Positions 8,945 to 17,664 of a stretch of 64,000 nt of DNA are shown here, in pieces (the stretch's first letter is position 1; the number at the start of each line of letters is the position of its first letter). The stretch is from Myxococcus sp. RHSTA-1-4 (GTDB taxonomy: Bacteria > Myxococcota > Myxococcia > Myxococcales > Myxococcaceae). The position numbers and the translations under genes were made by a program. The stretch is from NCBI RefSeq assembly GCF_020037125.1, contig NZ_JAIQDG010000047.1, positions 24,185 to 88,184 of the forward strand. Direction: 5' to 3'. Under the pieces are notes generated by a model. That model ran no database searches, was not told where the DNA came from, and saw nothing but the letters and a program-made list of their open reading frames with translations.

Positions 8945-10056
8945 CCGACGTCACCTCCACCCTTGGGGTGCACGGGCTGGAGCACCATGCACCCCACTTC
9001 TCCCAGGTCTGAGCTGGACAGCACGAGCGAGGGGGCCTCCGGGTCCCGGAAGGGGTCTCGCGCGTGCAGGGCCAGGCACACGCCCAGCGCCCCGCTCGCA
9101 GCCCCCACGTCGCCCACTGAGTTGCACGGCAGGTGCAGCTGCGGCTCTTCCAGCCGCTGCCCCAGACGGACCCGAGCCCGTCCCCACTCCTGCGCCCGCC
9201 ACGTCTCCCCGTTGAGGTCACTGTAGACGCCACCTCGGAAGGGCGACGAAGGAGACATCCCGTCGAGCGCACGCTGCACGCAATCCGCCAGCGCGCTGCC
9301 TCGCTGAATGCGCGGGCGCTCCTTCGGCTCGCGGCCCGTCGACACGGCGACGACACGCCCCGAAATGGGAGCATTCCTCCGCCGCGCACTGGGCTCCGCT
9401 TCCAGCAGGAGGGCCACCCCCGCCTCTCCCGGGATGAGCCCCACGGGTTGCTCCTCCGTCTTCAGCCGCCCCTCCTCCATCAACTCCGCGAGCCGCAACG
9501 GGTCGATGTAGGAATCCACGGCGACGATGAGCAGGCGCTCCAGCTCCCGCATGGAGAAACGCCGCAGCCCCTGTTCAACGGCCAGCGCCGTGCCCGCGTG
9601 CCCGACGGGGAGCAGTTCCACGTTGCGCGACGAGATGGGTAGCTCCAGCGCCGAGCACAGCGGCAGGAGGAACTCGTCCTGGAGATAGGCCCGTCCCTGC
9701 CCCTCGTCCGTGAGGAGCACCACGTCGTCCGGGGGCATGACGGCGACCGTCAGCCCCGTCGCCTCCCAGAAGCGCCGGTCTCCAGCCTCGGCCCCCAGCG
9801 ACGAGGACACCAGGTCACGCACACACCCGCGCGCCAGCCGCATCCACCGCCCCAGCAGACTGAACCCCTCCGTGTAGCCCTGAATGGGGTGCCCCTGGAG
9901 GGCGATGTCTTCCTGGGACTCGGGGTCCACCACGCGCAGCTCGCTCACCGGCCGGGGGCGGGAGACCCCGGCATGGATGGCGGCGCAGGCGGCGGCCACG
10001 CTCCGGCCCACGGACGTCACGGCTCCAGCTCCCGTCAACACGCTCTGCATCGTCAC
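8941..10056 (-). CDS. ketosynthase-fold protein lacking catalytic residues (cassette A)
   Basis: This 371-residue protein has the thiolase-fold layout of beta-ketoacyl synthases, recognisable from LLIVAVDSYIDP, PVGLIPGEAGVALLLE and GDVGAASGALG. By-eye alignment to FabF-type enzymes shows the catalytic residues missing. The Cys region reads PVGHAGTALA with His in place of Cys, the first His motif (NAHGTGT in active enzymes) reads DLNGETWR, and the second (GHxxGAAG) reads GDVGAASG. It is therefore probably not a condensing enzyme but a pseudoenzyme used as scaffold, adaptor or chaperone. The start is GTG at 10056 or ATG at 10050. Paralogues lie in cassettes B and C beside the same immunity families. 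Confidence 0.75.
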   Translation of the reverse strand: MTMQSVLTGAGAVTSVGRSVAAACAAIHAGVSRPRPVSELRVVDPESQEDIALQGHPIQGYTEGFSLLGRWMRLARGCVRDLVSSSLGAEAGDRRFWEATGLTVAVMPPDDVVLLTDEGQGRAYLQDEFLLPLCSALELPISSRNVELLPVGHAGTALAVEQGLRRFSMRELERLLIVAVDSYIDPLRLAELMEEGRLKTEEQPVGLIPGEAGVALLLEAEPSARRRNAPISGRVVAVSTGREPKERPRIQRGSALADCVQRALDGMSPSSPFRGGVYSDLNGETWRAQEWGRARVRLGQRLEEPQLHLPCNSVGDVGAASGALGVCLALHARDPFRDPEAPSLVLSSSDLGEVGCMVLQPVHPKGGGDVG

Positions 10057-10071
10057 TCGCTCACCGCCGGC

Positions 10072-11388
10072 TCACGCCGACGCCAGCACCGTTTCGAAGG
10101 CCCGGAGGCCCAGGTCCATCCGAAGCCCCATGGCCGCCTGGACCTGACGGACCTGAACCCAGGCCCACGCGCCCGTCTCCACGCGACACGCCCCGCCACT
10201 GCGCACGGCCAGTTCCCACGCCAGGGCGGGCCTGCGTGTCACTGGCACTTCCAGCAAGGCCTGGAGCGCGACCTCGGGCGTCCAGGGCCTGCCCCAGAGG
10301 TAGCGCCCGCCCGCGGGGAAGCGGGACTGCGCGTCACCCCACCAGCGCTGGATGGCCTCGACACGCACCCGGCCCGGTGGCGCGATGGGAGCCGGAAGGA
10401 AGGAGACCTCTTCACCGGGGCCGGCGGGCTCCTCCGCGTCCTCGTCGGTCGGCTCCAGGTACACCTCCAGGGGAATGCCGGTGATGAGCCGGAATGACTC
10501 GGTCGCCAGGGGGTCCCCCTCGGCGACGACGAGCCGTAGGACAGCCTCCAGGGCCTCACTCCGCCCGCTGCCCCCCAGCGCCCACAGGACCTCGGCCCGC
10601 CGCCCGGGCTCCTCCAACTCCGCCAGCAGCCGCGCTACGCCGCGCCGGTCTCCACTCATCACCAGGGCCGTCAGCGCGGTGCGCCCGGCCTGGCCTCCGG
10701 CGATGGACCGGCGGCACGCGTCCAAGGCGGCGAAGTGTCCGCGGGGCAGCCCCACCTCGAGGGCCGCGTCCCGGCACCGGGCATCCGGACTCCCGAGCCC
10801 CTGGTCCACCAGCGTGGCCACCACGCTCGCCGGAGCATGCCGCGCCGCACGGATGGCCGCCGCGAGCACCTCGGGTGAGTCCGTCAGGGGAAGCCGCTCC
10901 ACCAGGGGCGTGATGTCCACCTGGCGCACGCGCAGGATGTCGAGCACGGTGGCTTGCAGCCCGGACTCTGCTTCCAGGAGGGCGTCGCGCAGGAGCCGGT
11001 CGACCTGGGCGGCCGTGCTGAGGGCCAGGGCCCGTCCCAGCCAGGAGCGCTCTTCCGGAGGTGCTTCGAGGAGGGAACTCAGGACGGACGGCCCCCAGCG
11101 GGTCGCATCCATTGCAAGCAGGGCGCAGGCCGCCGCGGCACGCACGGGCCCCTCCTCCTCCGCCAGGGCCGGAACCAGCAGCCGCTCGGCCACCCTGGGG
11201 CCTCCCACGCGAAGTCCCTCGACATGGGCCAGCAGTCGCCGCTCATCCCCGTCCGCCAGGTCGACCAGCCCATGGTCCGGCGCACCGAGGTCGCGCTCCC
11301 GCTGTCTCCAGAAGAACGCGGCTTCGTCCAGGTGCTCCTGGACGACGTGCCAGAGAATGGGAGGCCGGCGGTGCGGTGGCGTGTCCAT
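10072..11388 (-). CDS. TIGR02270-family HEAT-like protein (cassette A)
   Basis: This 438-residue protein begins with the family's conserved opening (EHLDEAAFFWRQRERDL) and continues with alanine/leucine-rich helical repeats, then GRPWTPEVALQALLEVP near the C terminus. TIGR02270 proteins are found in T6SS-associated gene clusters and have no known activity; the repeats suggest a binding scaffold. ATG 11388 was chosen because it matches the N-terminal length of the paralogue at 23700; an upstream GTG at 11418 would overlap the Imm11 gene. It sits between Imm11 and the ketosynthase-like gene, within the same co-directional cassette. Confidence 0.8.
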   Translation of the reverse strand: MDTPPHRRPPILWHVVQEHLDEAAFFWRQRERDLGAPDHGLVDLADGDERRLLAHVEGLRVGGPRVAERLLVPALAEEEGPVRAAAACALLAMDATRWGPSVLSSLLEAPPEERSWLGRALALSTAAQVDRLLRDALLEAESGLQATVLDILRVRQVDITPLVERLPLTDSPEVLAAAIRAARHAPASVVATLVDQGLGSPDARCRDAALEVGLPRGHFAALDACRRSIAGGQAGRTALTALVMSGDRRGVARLLAELEEPGRRAEVLWALGGSGRSEALEAVLRLVVAEGDPLATESFRLITGIPLEVYLEPTDEDAEEPAGPGEEVSFLPAPIAPPGRVRVEAIQRWWGDAQSRFPAGGRYLWGRPWTPEVALQALLEVPVTRRPALAWELAVRSGGACRVETGAWAWVQVRQVQAAMGLRMDLGLRAFETVLASA

Positions 11389-11404
11389 GGGCGGGGCCGG
11401 GGAC

Positions 11405-12037
11405 TCACTTGCTATCACTGAACTCCAGTTCCTCTACCACGATGTCGCTGAGGTCGCGCTTCTTGAGCTCGCGAATCAACTCCAACCCCATGACATAGGT
11501 ATGCGGGTCTCTTGCCACCCGGAAGAGCTGGGGTGCGTCCTTCATCTTCTTCCGGTCCAGGACGTGCTCCTCGATGTCGAGGATTTCGTCCGGCTTCTCG
11601 TCGTCCCAGGCAATGTCACTCGCCTTGAAGTCCAGGCAGTCGAAGGTGCCGATGGGATTGATGATGAAGTAGTCCTGGCTGTAGGGACGCTTGCGGTGGT
11701 CGTAGAGCGTGAAGGGGAGATATTCGATATCCTGCTTGCCGCAGTGCTTTTCAACAGCCGCCTTGAACTCAGTGGAGCCAAAGAGCGTACTGAGCGAGTT
11801 GGCCAGCAGGGGCGTCAACTGGATGCCGGGATACTTCTTGCTCATCGGAACGCGGGCGCCCTTCGGGTAGACCGGGGTCAGCCGCTCACCCATGCCGGTA
11901 CGCCAGGACTCATACTCGATGCCTTCAACGAAGCTGTCGAGGAAACACAGGTCCTCGTCTGCTTCTCCGAGCAGATCCAGCTTGAAGAAGCGCAAAGCGT
12001 CCGGGGCAGCCTTGGAGCCACGGGTGTTTCTAGACAT
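11405..12037 (-). CDS. Imm11-family (DUF1629) immunity protein (cassette A)
   Basis: This 210-residue protein contains the family core IEYLPFTLYDHRKR followed by DYFIINPIGTFDCLD, as in other Imm11/DUF1629 proteins. These are predicted to bind and neutralise a cognate toxin in the cytoplasm. The gene overlaps the upstream AHH nuclease gene by eight bases, the usual arrangement of a toxin with its own antitoxin. The charged C terminus varies between the four Imm11 copies in this window, which would fit partner specificity. Confidence 0.85.
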   Translation of the reverse strand: MSRNTRGSKAAPDALRFFKLDLLGEADEDLCFLDSFVEGIEYESWRTGMGERLTPVYPKGARVPMSKKYPGIQLTPLLANSLSTLFGSTEFKAAVEKHCGKQDIEYLPFTLYDHRKRPYSQDYFIINPIGTFDCLDFKASDIAWDDEKPDEILDIEEHVLDRKKMKDAPQLFRVARDPHTYVMGLELIRELKKRDLSDIVVEELEFSDSK

Positions 12038-12863
12038 CGAGAGACCTCAGGGAGCCCTTCTTGGGTTTCTTGGGGTTGATATCGTTCAGCGAGACATCGT
12101 CCTGTTTTGCCCAGAGTTTCTTGCCCAGTGCCTTGATTTTACGGCGCAGAAGCGCGGACAGAGCCTCCAGCTTCTTGCGGACCGGGCGGTACTCGATCTT
12201 CTTCTTGTGACGGCTTATGGACTCCTTGACCGGGTCGAAATACTTATTGAGCTTGTCTTCCACGTACTTGCTGTAACGAGGATGGTCCCGGTGGTCGGGC
12301 GTCGCCAGGTGCTTGGGGAGCTCTAGCGCCTCCGCGACCAGCCCATCCATGGGCAGGATGAGCATGTTCTTCTTGTGGTTGAGGTTGTAGCTCTCTTCCA
12401 GCAATCCTCGGCGCACCACGAGGCTGAGCCTGTCCGCGTTGGGCCTCCCCTTGCCAACGTCCGTGATGGCCCCCCGCAACTGACTGTGGGGAATGATGTG
12501 GTGGGCCTCGAACCAATAGGGCTTGTTGCAGCTGCGCTTGAAGTTGGAGGAGTCCTCCGAGACGTCCCACTCTCGAGCCTTGGGGCTCTTCACCTCCGCC
12601 TCTTCCCAGCGCTTCTCGCCCTTTTCGGCCTTTCGCTGGCGGATCAACACCAGCTTCCTGCGACGACCGAGTGACTTGTACTTGTCCCAGTTGTAGTCCT
12701 TGCTGTCCGTCAGGGCCTGCATGTAGGCCTGCCAGCGATAGCTGCAGGACTGCTGGGCGAAGGAGCCGTAGGGGACGAGGCACCGGCCGCCTTCAGTGGT
12801 CTTCCGGGCCCGGTGGTGTTTGTCTTCCAGGTTCAGGTCGTCCGACTCATGCTTCGAAGTCAT
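12030..12863 (-). CDS. AHH-type HNH/endonuclease VII-fold nuclease toxin (cassette A)
   Basis: This 277-residue protein has the AHH signature FEAHHIIPHSQ near residue 140, followed by LNHKKNMLILP and a histidine-rich HRDHPRYS. These belong to the His-Me finger nuclease fold in which AHH histidines and a downstream Asn/His coordinate the metal. It is predicted to cut DNA or RNA in a competitor cell. The N-terminal half has no signal peptide or recognisable delivery domain. ATG 12863 was chosen over an in-frame GTG five codons upstream because GGAGAAAGG precedes it at a normal distance. The very lysine-rich C terminus and lower GC than its neighbours suggest horizontal acquisition. The next gene is its Imm11 immunity gene. 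Confidence 0.85.
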   Translation of the reverse strand: MTSKHESDDLNLEDKHHRARKTTEGGRCLVPYGSFAQQSCSYRWQAYMQALTDSKDYNWDKYKSLGRRRKLVLIRQRKAEKGEKRWEEAEVKSPKAREWDVSEDSSNFKRSCNKPYWFEAHHIIPHSQLRGAITDVGKGRPNADRLSLVVRRGLLEESYNLNHKKNMLILPMDGLVAEALELPKHLATPDHRDHPRYSKYVEDKLNKYFDPVKESISRHKKKIEYRPVRKKLEALSALLRRKIKALGKKLWAKQDDVSLNDINPKKPKKGSLRSLDV

Positions 12864-12932
12864 GATGCCTTTCTCCACGGCCCAACGGTGGACCCTGGAG
12901 CCCCACGGATGCGTCAGGAAGGCGCCGGGGGC

Positions 12933-13451
12933 TCAGTTGATCTGGACCTTGCCGCCCCGAATGCGATGAACCTCCTCCGCATCGGCTCGGATGTTCACGC
13001 CGTGCAGGAGGACCTGTCCGTCGCGCCGGAGCGTCAGGGAGGCCTTGCCACAGCGGAGCACCACCTCGTCCCGCCCCTCGAGTACGACACGCTTTCCGTC
13101 GATGTGTGCCTCGGCGGGAACACCTGGAAGCGGCTCGGCCAGCAGTGCATCCGTCAGCGGCGTCTCGCTGAGCGGCTGGAGCAGCCCGATGAGCAGCGGT
13201 CGCGCCGGGCTCCCCCGCTCGAAGAGCAGCACGGCCTCCTGCCGCCGGGCCACGGCCTGCCGCCGGGCCTCGGCATCAAGCAACAGCGAGGTGCGCGCGG
13301 GCAAGGCGCCGCGCCGGTTGCCGGGGAAGTCCACGAGCAGCAACCCTCCAACTGTCATGCCCGCCACCCAGCCGACGAGGCTCTCTCGGATGAGTTCCTC
13401 CGGCTCGAGCACCTCCGTGGCCTGCACCAGCTCCTTTTCCCTGCCGCTCAC
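12933..13451 (-). CDS. DUF6484-type T6SS-associated protein (cassette A)
   Basis: This 172-residue protein has an early LVGWVAGM...GGLLLVDFPGN segment, ARTSLLLDAEAR and VLLFERGSPARPLLIGLLQP in the middle, then EAHIDGKRVVLEGRDEVVL with CGKASLTLRRDG, a beta-rich pattern shared with the paralogue at 23171. The repetitive short strands recall the beta-helical tip of VgrG spikes, and these proteins occur with PAAR-like proteins and effectors. A spike-tip or adaptor role is inferred. GTG start at 13451 follows a GGAAGG ribosome site, 16 bp after the PAAR-like gene. Confidence 0.75.
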   Translation of the reverse strand: MSGREKELVQATEVLEPEELIRESLVGWVAGMTVGGLLLVDFPGNRRGALPARTSLLLDAEARRQAVARRQEAVLLFERGSPARPLLIGLLQPLSETPLTDALLAEPLPGVPAEAHIDGKRVVLEGRDEVVLRCGKASLTLRRDGQVLLHGVNIRADAEEVHRIRGGKVQIN

Positions 13452-13467
13452 GACGGCCCCCTTCCTC

Positions 13468-13932
13468 CTACAGCTTTTCCTCGCAGATGACGCACTCGGG
13501 CTCCTTCTTGCTGCCCCCCATGGCGATGACGGGCCCCTGCATGACGGGGAAGGGCGGCGTGTTCTTGTCGTTGTGGAGCATCAGGTCGAAGGCGCGCGCC
13601 ACGTTCTTCCCCTCGAACTGGACGTCGAAGGAGAAGTTGACGAACTCGGCCTTGCCCTTCGTCTTGCTGGAGGCCACACCGCCGCCCGCGGTGCCCGCCT
13701 CGTCGCCGGTGCTCATCTTGAAGTTGGAGTCCTTCACGCACACCGGGTTGCCACCCACCGATACCTTCTTGGTGCCCTTATCGGTGTCCGAGGACTGGGC
13801 GACGTTGGGGTACGGAATGGGAACGGGCCCGCCCGGGCTGGGCGTCTTGCATACGTCCGGGAAGGCCGAGGTGACACCGCCGCTGTCCTTGGTCACCACG
13901 GACATCTTGTTCACTCCGGTATTGACGGGCAT
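13468..13932 (-). CDS. PAAR-like DUF4150 protein, copy 1 (cassette A)
   Basis: This 154-residue protein has the DUF4150/PAAR-like pattern: TSAFPDVCKTPSP, PVPIPYPN and GGNPVCVKDS. Such proteins cap the T6SS spike and carry effectors. The ATG at 13932 was chosen over a TTG five codons earlier because GGAGG lies just upstream and because the second copy (18899-19363) starts at the same residue. The two copies differ at only about five positions in the first 140 residues and then diverge at the C terminus, after GPV(I/V)AM. The end holds a CxxC motif (ECVIC). It is the first gene of the minus-strand cassette. Confidence 0.85.
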   Translation of the reverse strand: MPVNTGVNKMSVVTKDSGGVTSAFPDVCKTPSPGGPVPIPYPNVAQSSDTDKGTKKVSVGGNPVCVKDSNFKMSTGDEAGTAGGGVASSKTKGKAEFVNFSFDVQFEGKNVARAFDLMLHNDKNTPPFPVMQGPVIAMGGSKKEPECVICEEKL

Positions 13933-14233
13933 GACGTCCACCTCCAAGGGAGGAAGAGATTACCCCGCCGGGGCCACGCGACGCGAGCCCCCATCGACTC
14001 CGTCACCGGTGTGGGAGATACAGGCTCTCATTCCGGAAGCCAGGGAGACCCGGCTCTCTTCAGCCTGGAGATGCCTTCGGTCACCCTTGGCCCACGCACT
14101 TCATGGGCGTCTTCGCCGGGCATGGGCTCCTTCGAAGCCCGCAGTCCTGGGTCCAGGTCTCCGCCCTGCAGACAGGTGGGTGCTATACTGCGAAGCCCCG
14201 CCCGATGGCCCCCGTGGCGGCCCCGGACCACAC
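13933..14233. promoter_or_regulatory. divergent intergenic region between PAAR-like and DUF2169 genes
   Basis: This 301-bp stretch separates two divergent cassettes and must hold promoters for both. A GGAGG lies just before the PAAR-like start. No convincing -35/-10, sigma-54 box, hairpin or small gene was seen in the rest. Confidence 0.4.
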
Positions 14234-15268
14234 ATGGGACACCCGACCGTCGAGAACGAGACCCCCTTCGCCTTCGACATGATGGGCCTCACCGACGAGG
14301 AGGGGCGGCCGCTGCTGCTGCTCCTGGTGAAGGCCACCTACGCCATCGGCGACTCCGGGTTGAAGCTGGCGGACGAACAGGCGCCGGTGAAGTGGAGCGG
14401 CGAGTCCTGGGGCAAGCCCGGCGAGTCCAGCGACAAGTACGAGCCGGGCACCGCGTTCATCAAGCTCGCCACGGACGTGGTGCTCATCGGCCACGCGTAC
14501 CCGCCGCAAAAGGGCGCGACCGAGTCACTGGTGGCGCTCCAGGTGGGCCCGCTGAAGAAGGGCGTGCGTGTGGTGGGCGAGCGGACGTGGTTCCGGAGCA
14601 TGGGCCACATCACCGCCACGAAGCCGCTGCCCTTCGACAAGCTGCCCCTCACCTGGGAGCGCGCCTTCGGCGGCTGGGACCGGACGGACGCGGCGAAGCC
14701 CGCCTTCGAGCCGCGCAACCCCGTGGGCACGGGCTTCCGGGCCAGTCCGCGTCACTTCGAGGAGGGGCTGAAGCTGCCCAACCTGGAGGACCCGGCGGAG
14801 CCGCTGCGCGAGTTCGGCCAGAAGGTGACACCGGTGGGCTTCGGCTTCACCTCGCCGCACTGGCAGCCTCGCGCGAAGTACGCGGGCACCCATGACGAGG
14901 CGTGGAACAAGACACGCAAGCCGCTGCTCCCCAAGGACTTCGACCGTCGCTTCTTCAACGCCGCCGCGCCAGGCCTCGTCGCCCCCGGCTACCTGAAGGG
15001 AGATGAGCCGGTCGTCATCGCGGGCGCCTCACCGAAGGGCCGGCTCTCCTTCGCACTGCCCGGGCAGGCGGCCCCGGCCGTCACCGCGGAGCTGGCGAGC
15101 GGCGAGGACGCGAAGCCGGAGATGCACCTGGACACCGTCATCCTCGACACGGACGCGGAGCAGGTCGTGCTGATGTGGCGCGGGCACGTGGTGCTCGACG
15201 AGGGAATGCACGACGTGCGCGGGCTGCGCGTCACGGCGGAGGGCGTGGCCCTGCGACCGAAGGGCTGA
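14234..15268 (+). CDS. DUF2169-family T6SS accessory protein (cassette B)
   Basis: This 344-residue protein begins with the family opening NETPFAFDMMGLTDEEGRP and shows LPLTWERAFGGWD, RNPVGTG and FNAAAPGLVAPGYLKGDEPV, all typical of DUF2169 proteins. These are encoded beside PAAR-like proteins and effectors of T6SS and are thought to help load effectors onto the spike. ATG at 14234 gives a start matching the family; the frame is open far upstream but that part is antisense to the PAAR-like gene. The next gene is the interrupted AHH toxin, so this protein was probably its loading partner. Confidence 0.85.
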   Translation: MGHPTVENETPFAFDMMGLTDEEGRPLLLLLVKATYAIGDSGLKLADEQAPVKWSGESWGKPGESSDKYEPGTAFIKLATDVVLIGHAYPPQKGATESLVALQVGPLKKGVRVVGERTWFRSMGHITATKPLPFDKLPLTWERAFGGWDRTDAAKPAFEPRNPVGTGFRASPRHFEEGLKLPNLEDPAEPLREFGQKVTPVGFGFTSPHWQPRAKYAGTHDEAWNKTRKPLLPKDFDRRFFNAAAPGLVAPGYLKGDEPVVIAGASPKGRLSFALPGQAAPAVTAELASGEDAKPEMHLDTVILDTDAEQVVLMWRGHVVLDEGMHDVRGLRVTAEGVALRPKG

Positions 15269-15338
15269 CCCGGGCCGCGCTGTGTCCGGGCGCCGGAATG
15301 CGGTACGCTGCCCCCCAAACCTCCCAAAAGGAGTGTTT

Positions 15339-16226
15339 GTGGCCTCTCGCAAGAAGAAGGCAACACTCGAAGAGCGGTTCATCCAGCGCGTCTACCAGGC
15401 GCGTCTCAAGGACCCGGCCCGCCACACACCAGGCAACGCCGCGTCCAACGCGGAGCAGAACCCGGACCACCTCAGTGGTCAGACGCGGGTTCGCGGGAAC
15501 CTTGCTCCGGGCAGTCACAACTATGTCTTCGCGGAGGGCAAGCTCAAGCAGTCCTACGTGCAGTCGTATTACGCCTGGAACGCCTGGAACTAACTCGGCT
15601 CGGGTGCGGACGCGGCCCGCGACATCTACAAGTCAGCCCCGCATCCGGAGTACCACTTCTTCCACACGGACCACCGGGCCAACTTCTTCCAGCTCTACCC
15701 CATCGCGGCGCTCGGCAGGTACGCGGATGTGGAGGCTCGCTACAAGCAGGAGAAGGACCCCGACCTGCGCCGCCACTACCGCTACAAGAAGGAGGCCCTC
15801 TACCCCGTCGCGATTCTGGGCACGGCGAAGGCCTGTATCGGGAGCAACCTGCCCTATCCCTGGCAGGCCCACCACCTGCTTCCCACCAACTTCTTCTACA
15901 AGAACCTCACCATGAAGGAGATCAAGATCATCCTGCGCTCCGACTACGACATCAATGATGGGCGCAACCTCATCTTCCTTCCCGAACGGCCCGTCGACAC
16001 CCTGGCCCACAAGCTCCCCTTCCATGCGTCCCAGCACCCCTCGTACGACAAGAAGGTGGTGCGCCAGATGGGCAATCTCAAGCGGGTCCTGGATGAGGTG
16101 GCCAAGAAGGAAATCGAGCACAAGGATGCCGCCGCCAAGGTGGAGGAGCAGATTCACAAGCTCGAGACCAAGATGTTCAAATACACCCGCGACCTTGGCG
16201 GCAAGCCTCGCCAGAAGCTCAACTGA
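15339..16226 (+). pseudogene. AHH nuclease toxin gene with an in-frame TAA (cassette B)
   Basis: The frame starts at GTG 15339 behind AAAAGGAG and reads for 84 codons to a TAA at 15591-15593. It then continues in the same frame, without a shift, to 16226. Reading through gives about 295 residues, close to the toxin at 12030. The part after the stop has the nuclease signature WQAHHLLPTNFF, followed by YDINDGRNLIFLP and HASQHPSYD. The stop follows a repeated GCCTGGAAC pair (residues AWNAWN), and a single base change of a tyrosine codon would explain it. The distal part lacks a good ribosome site, so the toxin is probably dead unless the stop is a sequencing error or is read through. The Imm11 gene 8 bp downstream is intact. 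Confidence 0.8.
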
Positions 16227-16234
16227 CCTCGACC

Positions 16235-16831
16235 ATGCGCTATTTCGTGTTCGTGCAGGATGATGATCTAGACGATGCCGCAGTGCTCACGAAGCCCCCC
16301 GCTCAAATCGAGGATGAGCTCTACCGATTCGACGAGGGCGTGCCCCTGCGGGACTGGTTTCCCTCCCCCGCCGCCTTCCCCATGAACCCGGACTTCCCCA
16401 AGGGTCGCAAGCTCTACCCACTGCAGGCCACGACGATAACGGGAATCCTCGTGGTGTCGAAGGAGCTCAGGGCCCTCTTCGAGGAAGTGGGGTGCGACAA
16501 CATCGAGTACCTCCCCATCTCCATCATCGACCACCGCAAGAAGCTGGCCAGCGCCGACTACTGCATTGCCAACGTCCTCCATCCCATTGACGCGATGGAC
16601 CGGGAGCGCTCCATCTTCGACAACAACGCGATACTCCCCACGAGGGTGAGCGGGGTAGAGAAGCTCGTCCTCCTCGAGGACCGGATTCCTCCCAGCCGGC
16701 ACATCTTCCGGCTGACCAACGCGCCCCAGTTCTTCATCGTCTCCGAGACGCTGAAGAAGGCCATCACCAGCAAGAAGCTGGGCGGAATGCTCTTCGTGCC
16801 TCCAGAGGAGTTTGACGACGCGCTGTACTGA
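16235..16831 (+). CDS. Imm11-family (DUF1629) immunity protein (cassette B)
   Basis: This 198-residue protein contains IEYLPISIIDHRKK and DYCIANVLHPIDAMD, the Imm11 core also seen at 11405, 21347 and 26563. It follows the interrupted AHH toxin by eight bases and would neutralise that toxin or relatives delivered by kin. Because the adjacent toxin is broken, it may now act as an orphan antitoxin. Its product is intact throughout, which suggests that it is still under selection or that the toxin was lost recently. Confidence 0.85.
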   Translation: MRYFVFVQDDDLDDAAVLTKPPAQIEDELYRFDEGVPLRDWFPSPAAFPMNPDFPKGRKLYPLQATTITGILVVSKELRALFEEVGCDNIEYLPISIIDHRKKLASADYCIANVLHPIDAMDRERSIFDNNAILPTRVSGVEKLVLLEDRIPPSRHIFRLTNAPQFFIVSETLKKAITSKKLGGMLFVPPEEFDDALY

Positions 16832-16860
16832 CCACCATCCCCCCAGAAAGAGAGCCATTC

Positions 16861-17664
16861 ATGCGCAGCCTCGCGTCCTACATGGAGGTGGCACGTCAGT
16901 ACCTTGTCCAGACCTCGGCGGACTTCAGCCCGGCGGCGTCCTGGGACGACAGGTTCGAGGCCTATCGCACCTGGTGCCTCGCCCTGAAGATGCTGGCATA
17001 CGGGAAGCTGCTGGTGGACTGCGACGAGCCTGCGTTCCACGCGCACCTGCTATGCGCGGCGGTGAACTGGCGCGAGCTGCTCACCCGCGCGCGGGCCGAG
17101 GGCCATCAGGTCCCCGCGTCGATGAACGACCCGCTGCTGGGGGCCATTGCCTCCGGGAGAAGGGACCTGGCGCTGGAGCTGGCCGAGCTGTCGGCCCGGG
17201 AGCTGACGGAGCCGGAGTACGAGGACGAGTTCCTCGGGGCCTTCTTCCTCCAGGAGTACCTCCGCGCCCGCGCGGGACGGACGGACACCGCGGACCTGGA
17301 GCGGCTCTGCCAGGACATCGACGAATACCTGGACGAGCCGAGCCCGCGCACGGACACGTTCCGCGCGCTCGCCCGGGGAGACGGGCCCGCCTTCAATGAC
17401 GCGTTCCGGACCTGGAACGAGACGGTGGCCACCACCCTGTCCGACCCGGACGCGCCGGGCGCCACGTTCTCTTTCGGAATCACCCGCCACGTCTGGCTGG
17501 AAGGCCTCGCCGTACTCCGGCTCGCGAGCGGGGCAGGTCTCCCGCTGGAGCCCGTGCCACGGCCCCACCTGCCCGAGCTCATCCTCCAGCCGCCCCTGGC
17601 GACGCCCGCCGCGACGCCGTGGCTGCTTGGACAGACCCGGCTGACGGAGGAGGACGAAATGTGA
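16861..17664 (+). CDS. Imm49-family immunity protein (cassette B)
   Basis: This 267-residue helical protein has EYEDEFLGAFFLQEYL and HVWLEGLAVLRLA, matching the three other Imm49-like proteins here, and an N-terminal region with an AAVNWRELL motif similar to SAENWRRLL in cassette C. It is a predicted antitoxin. Its stop overlaps the GTG of the ketosynthase-like gene (GTGA), so the two are co-translated. Compared with cassette A the order of Imm49 and the ketosynthase-like gene is reversed. Confidence 0.75.
   Translation: MRSLASYMEVARQYLVQTSADFSPAASWDDRFEAYRTWCLALKMLAYGKLLVDCDEPAFHAHLLCAAVNWRELLTRARAEGHQVPASMNDPLLGAIASGRRDLALELAELSARELTEPEYEDEFLGAFFLQEYLRARAGRTDTADLERLCQDIDEYLDEPSPRTDTFRALARGDGPAFNDAFRTWNETVATTLSDPDAPGATFSFGITRHVWLEGLAVLRLASGAGLPLEPVPRPHLPELILQPPLATPAATPWLLGQTRLTEEDEM

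Noticed and set aside
13487..14233. N-terminal extension of the DUF2169 protein
   Set aside because: The frame is open upstream of 14234, but it is antisense to the PAAR-like gene and the family's own start lies at 14234.
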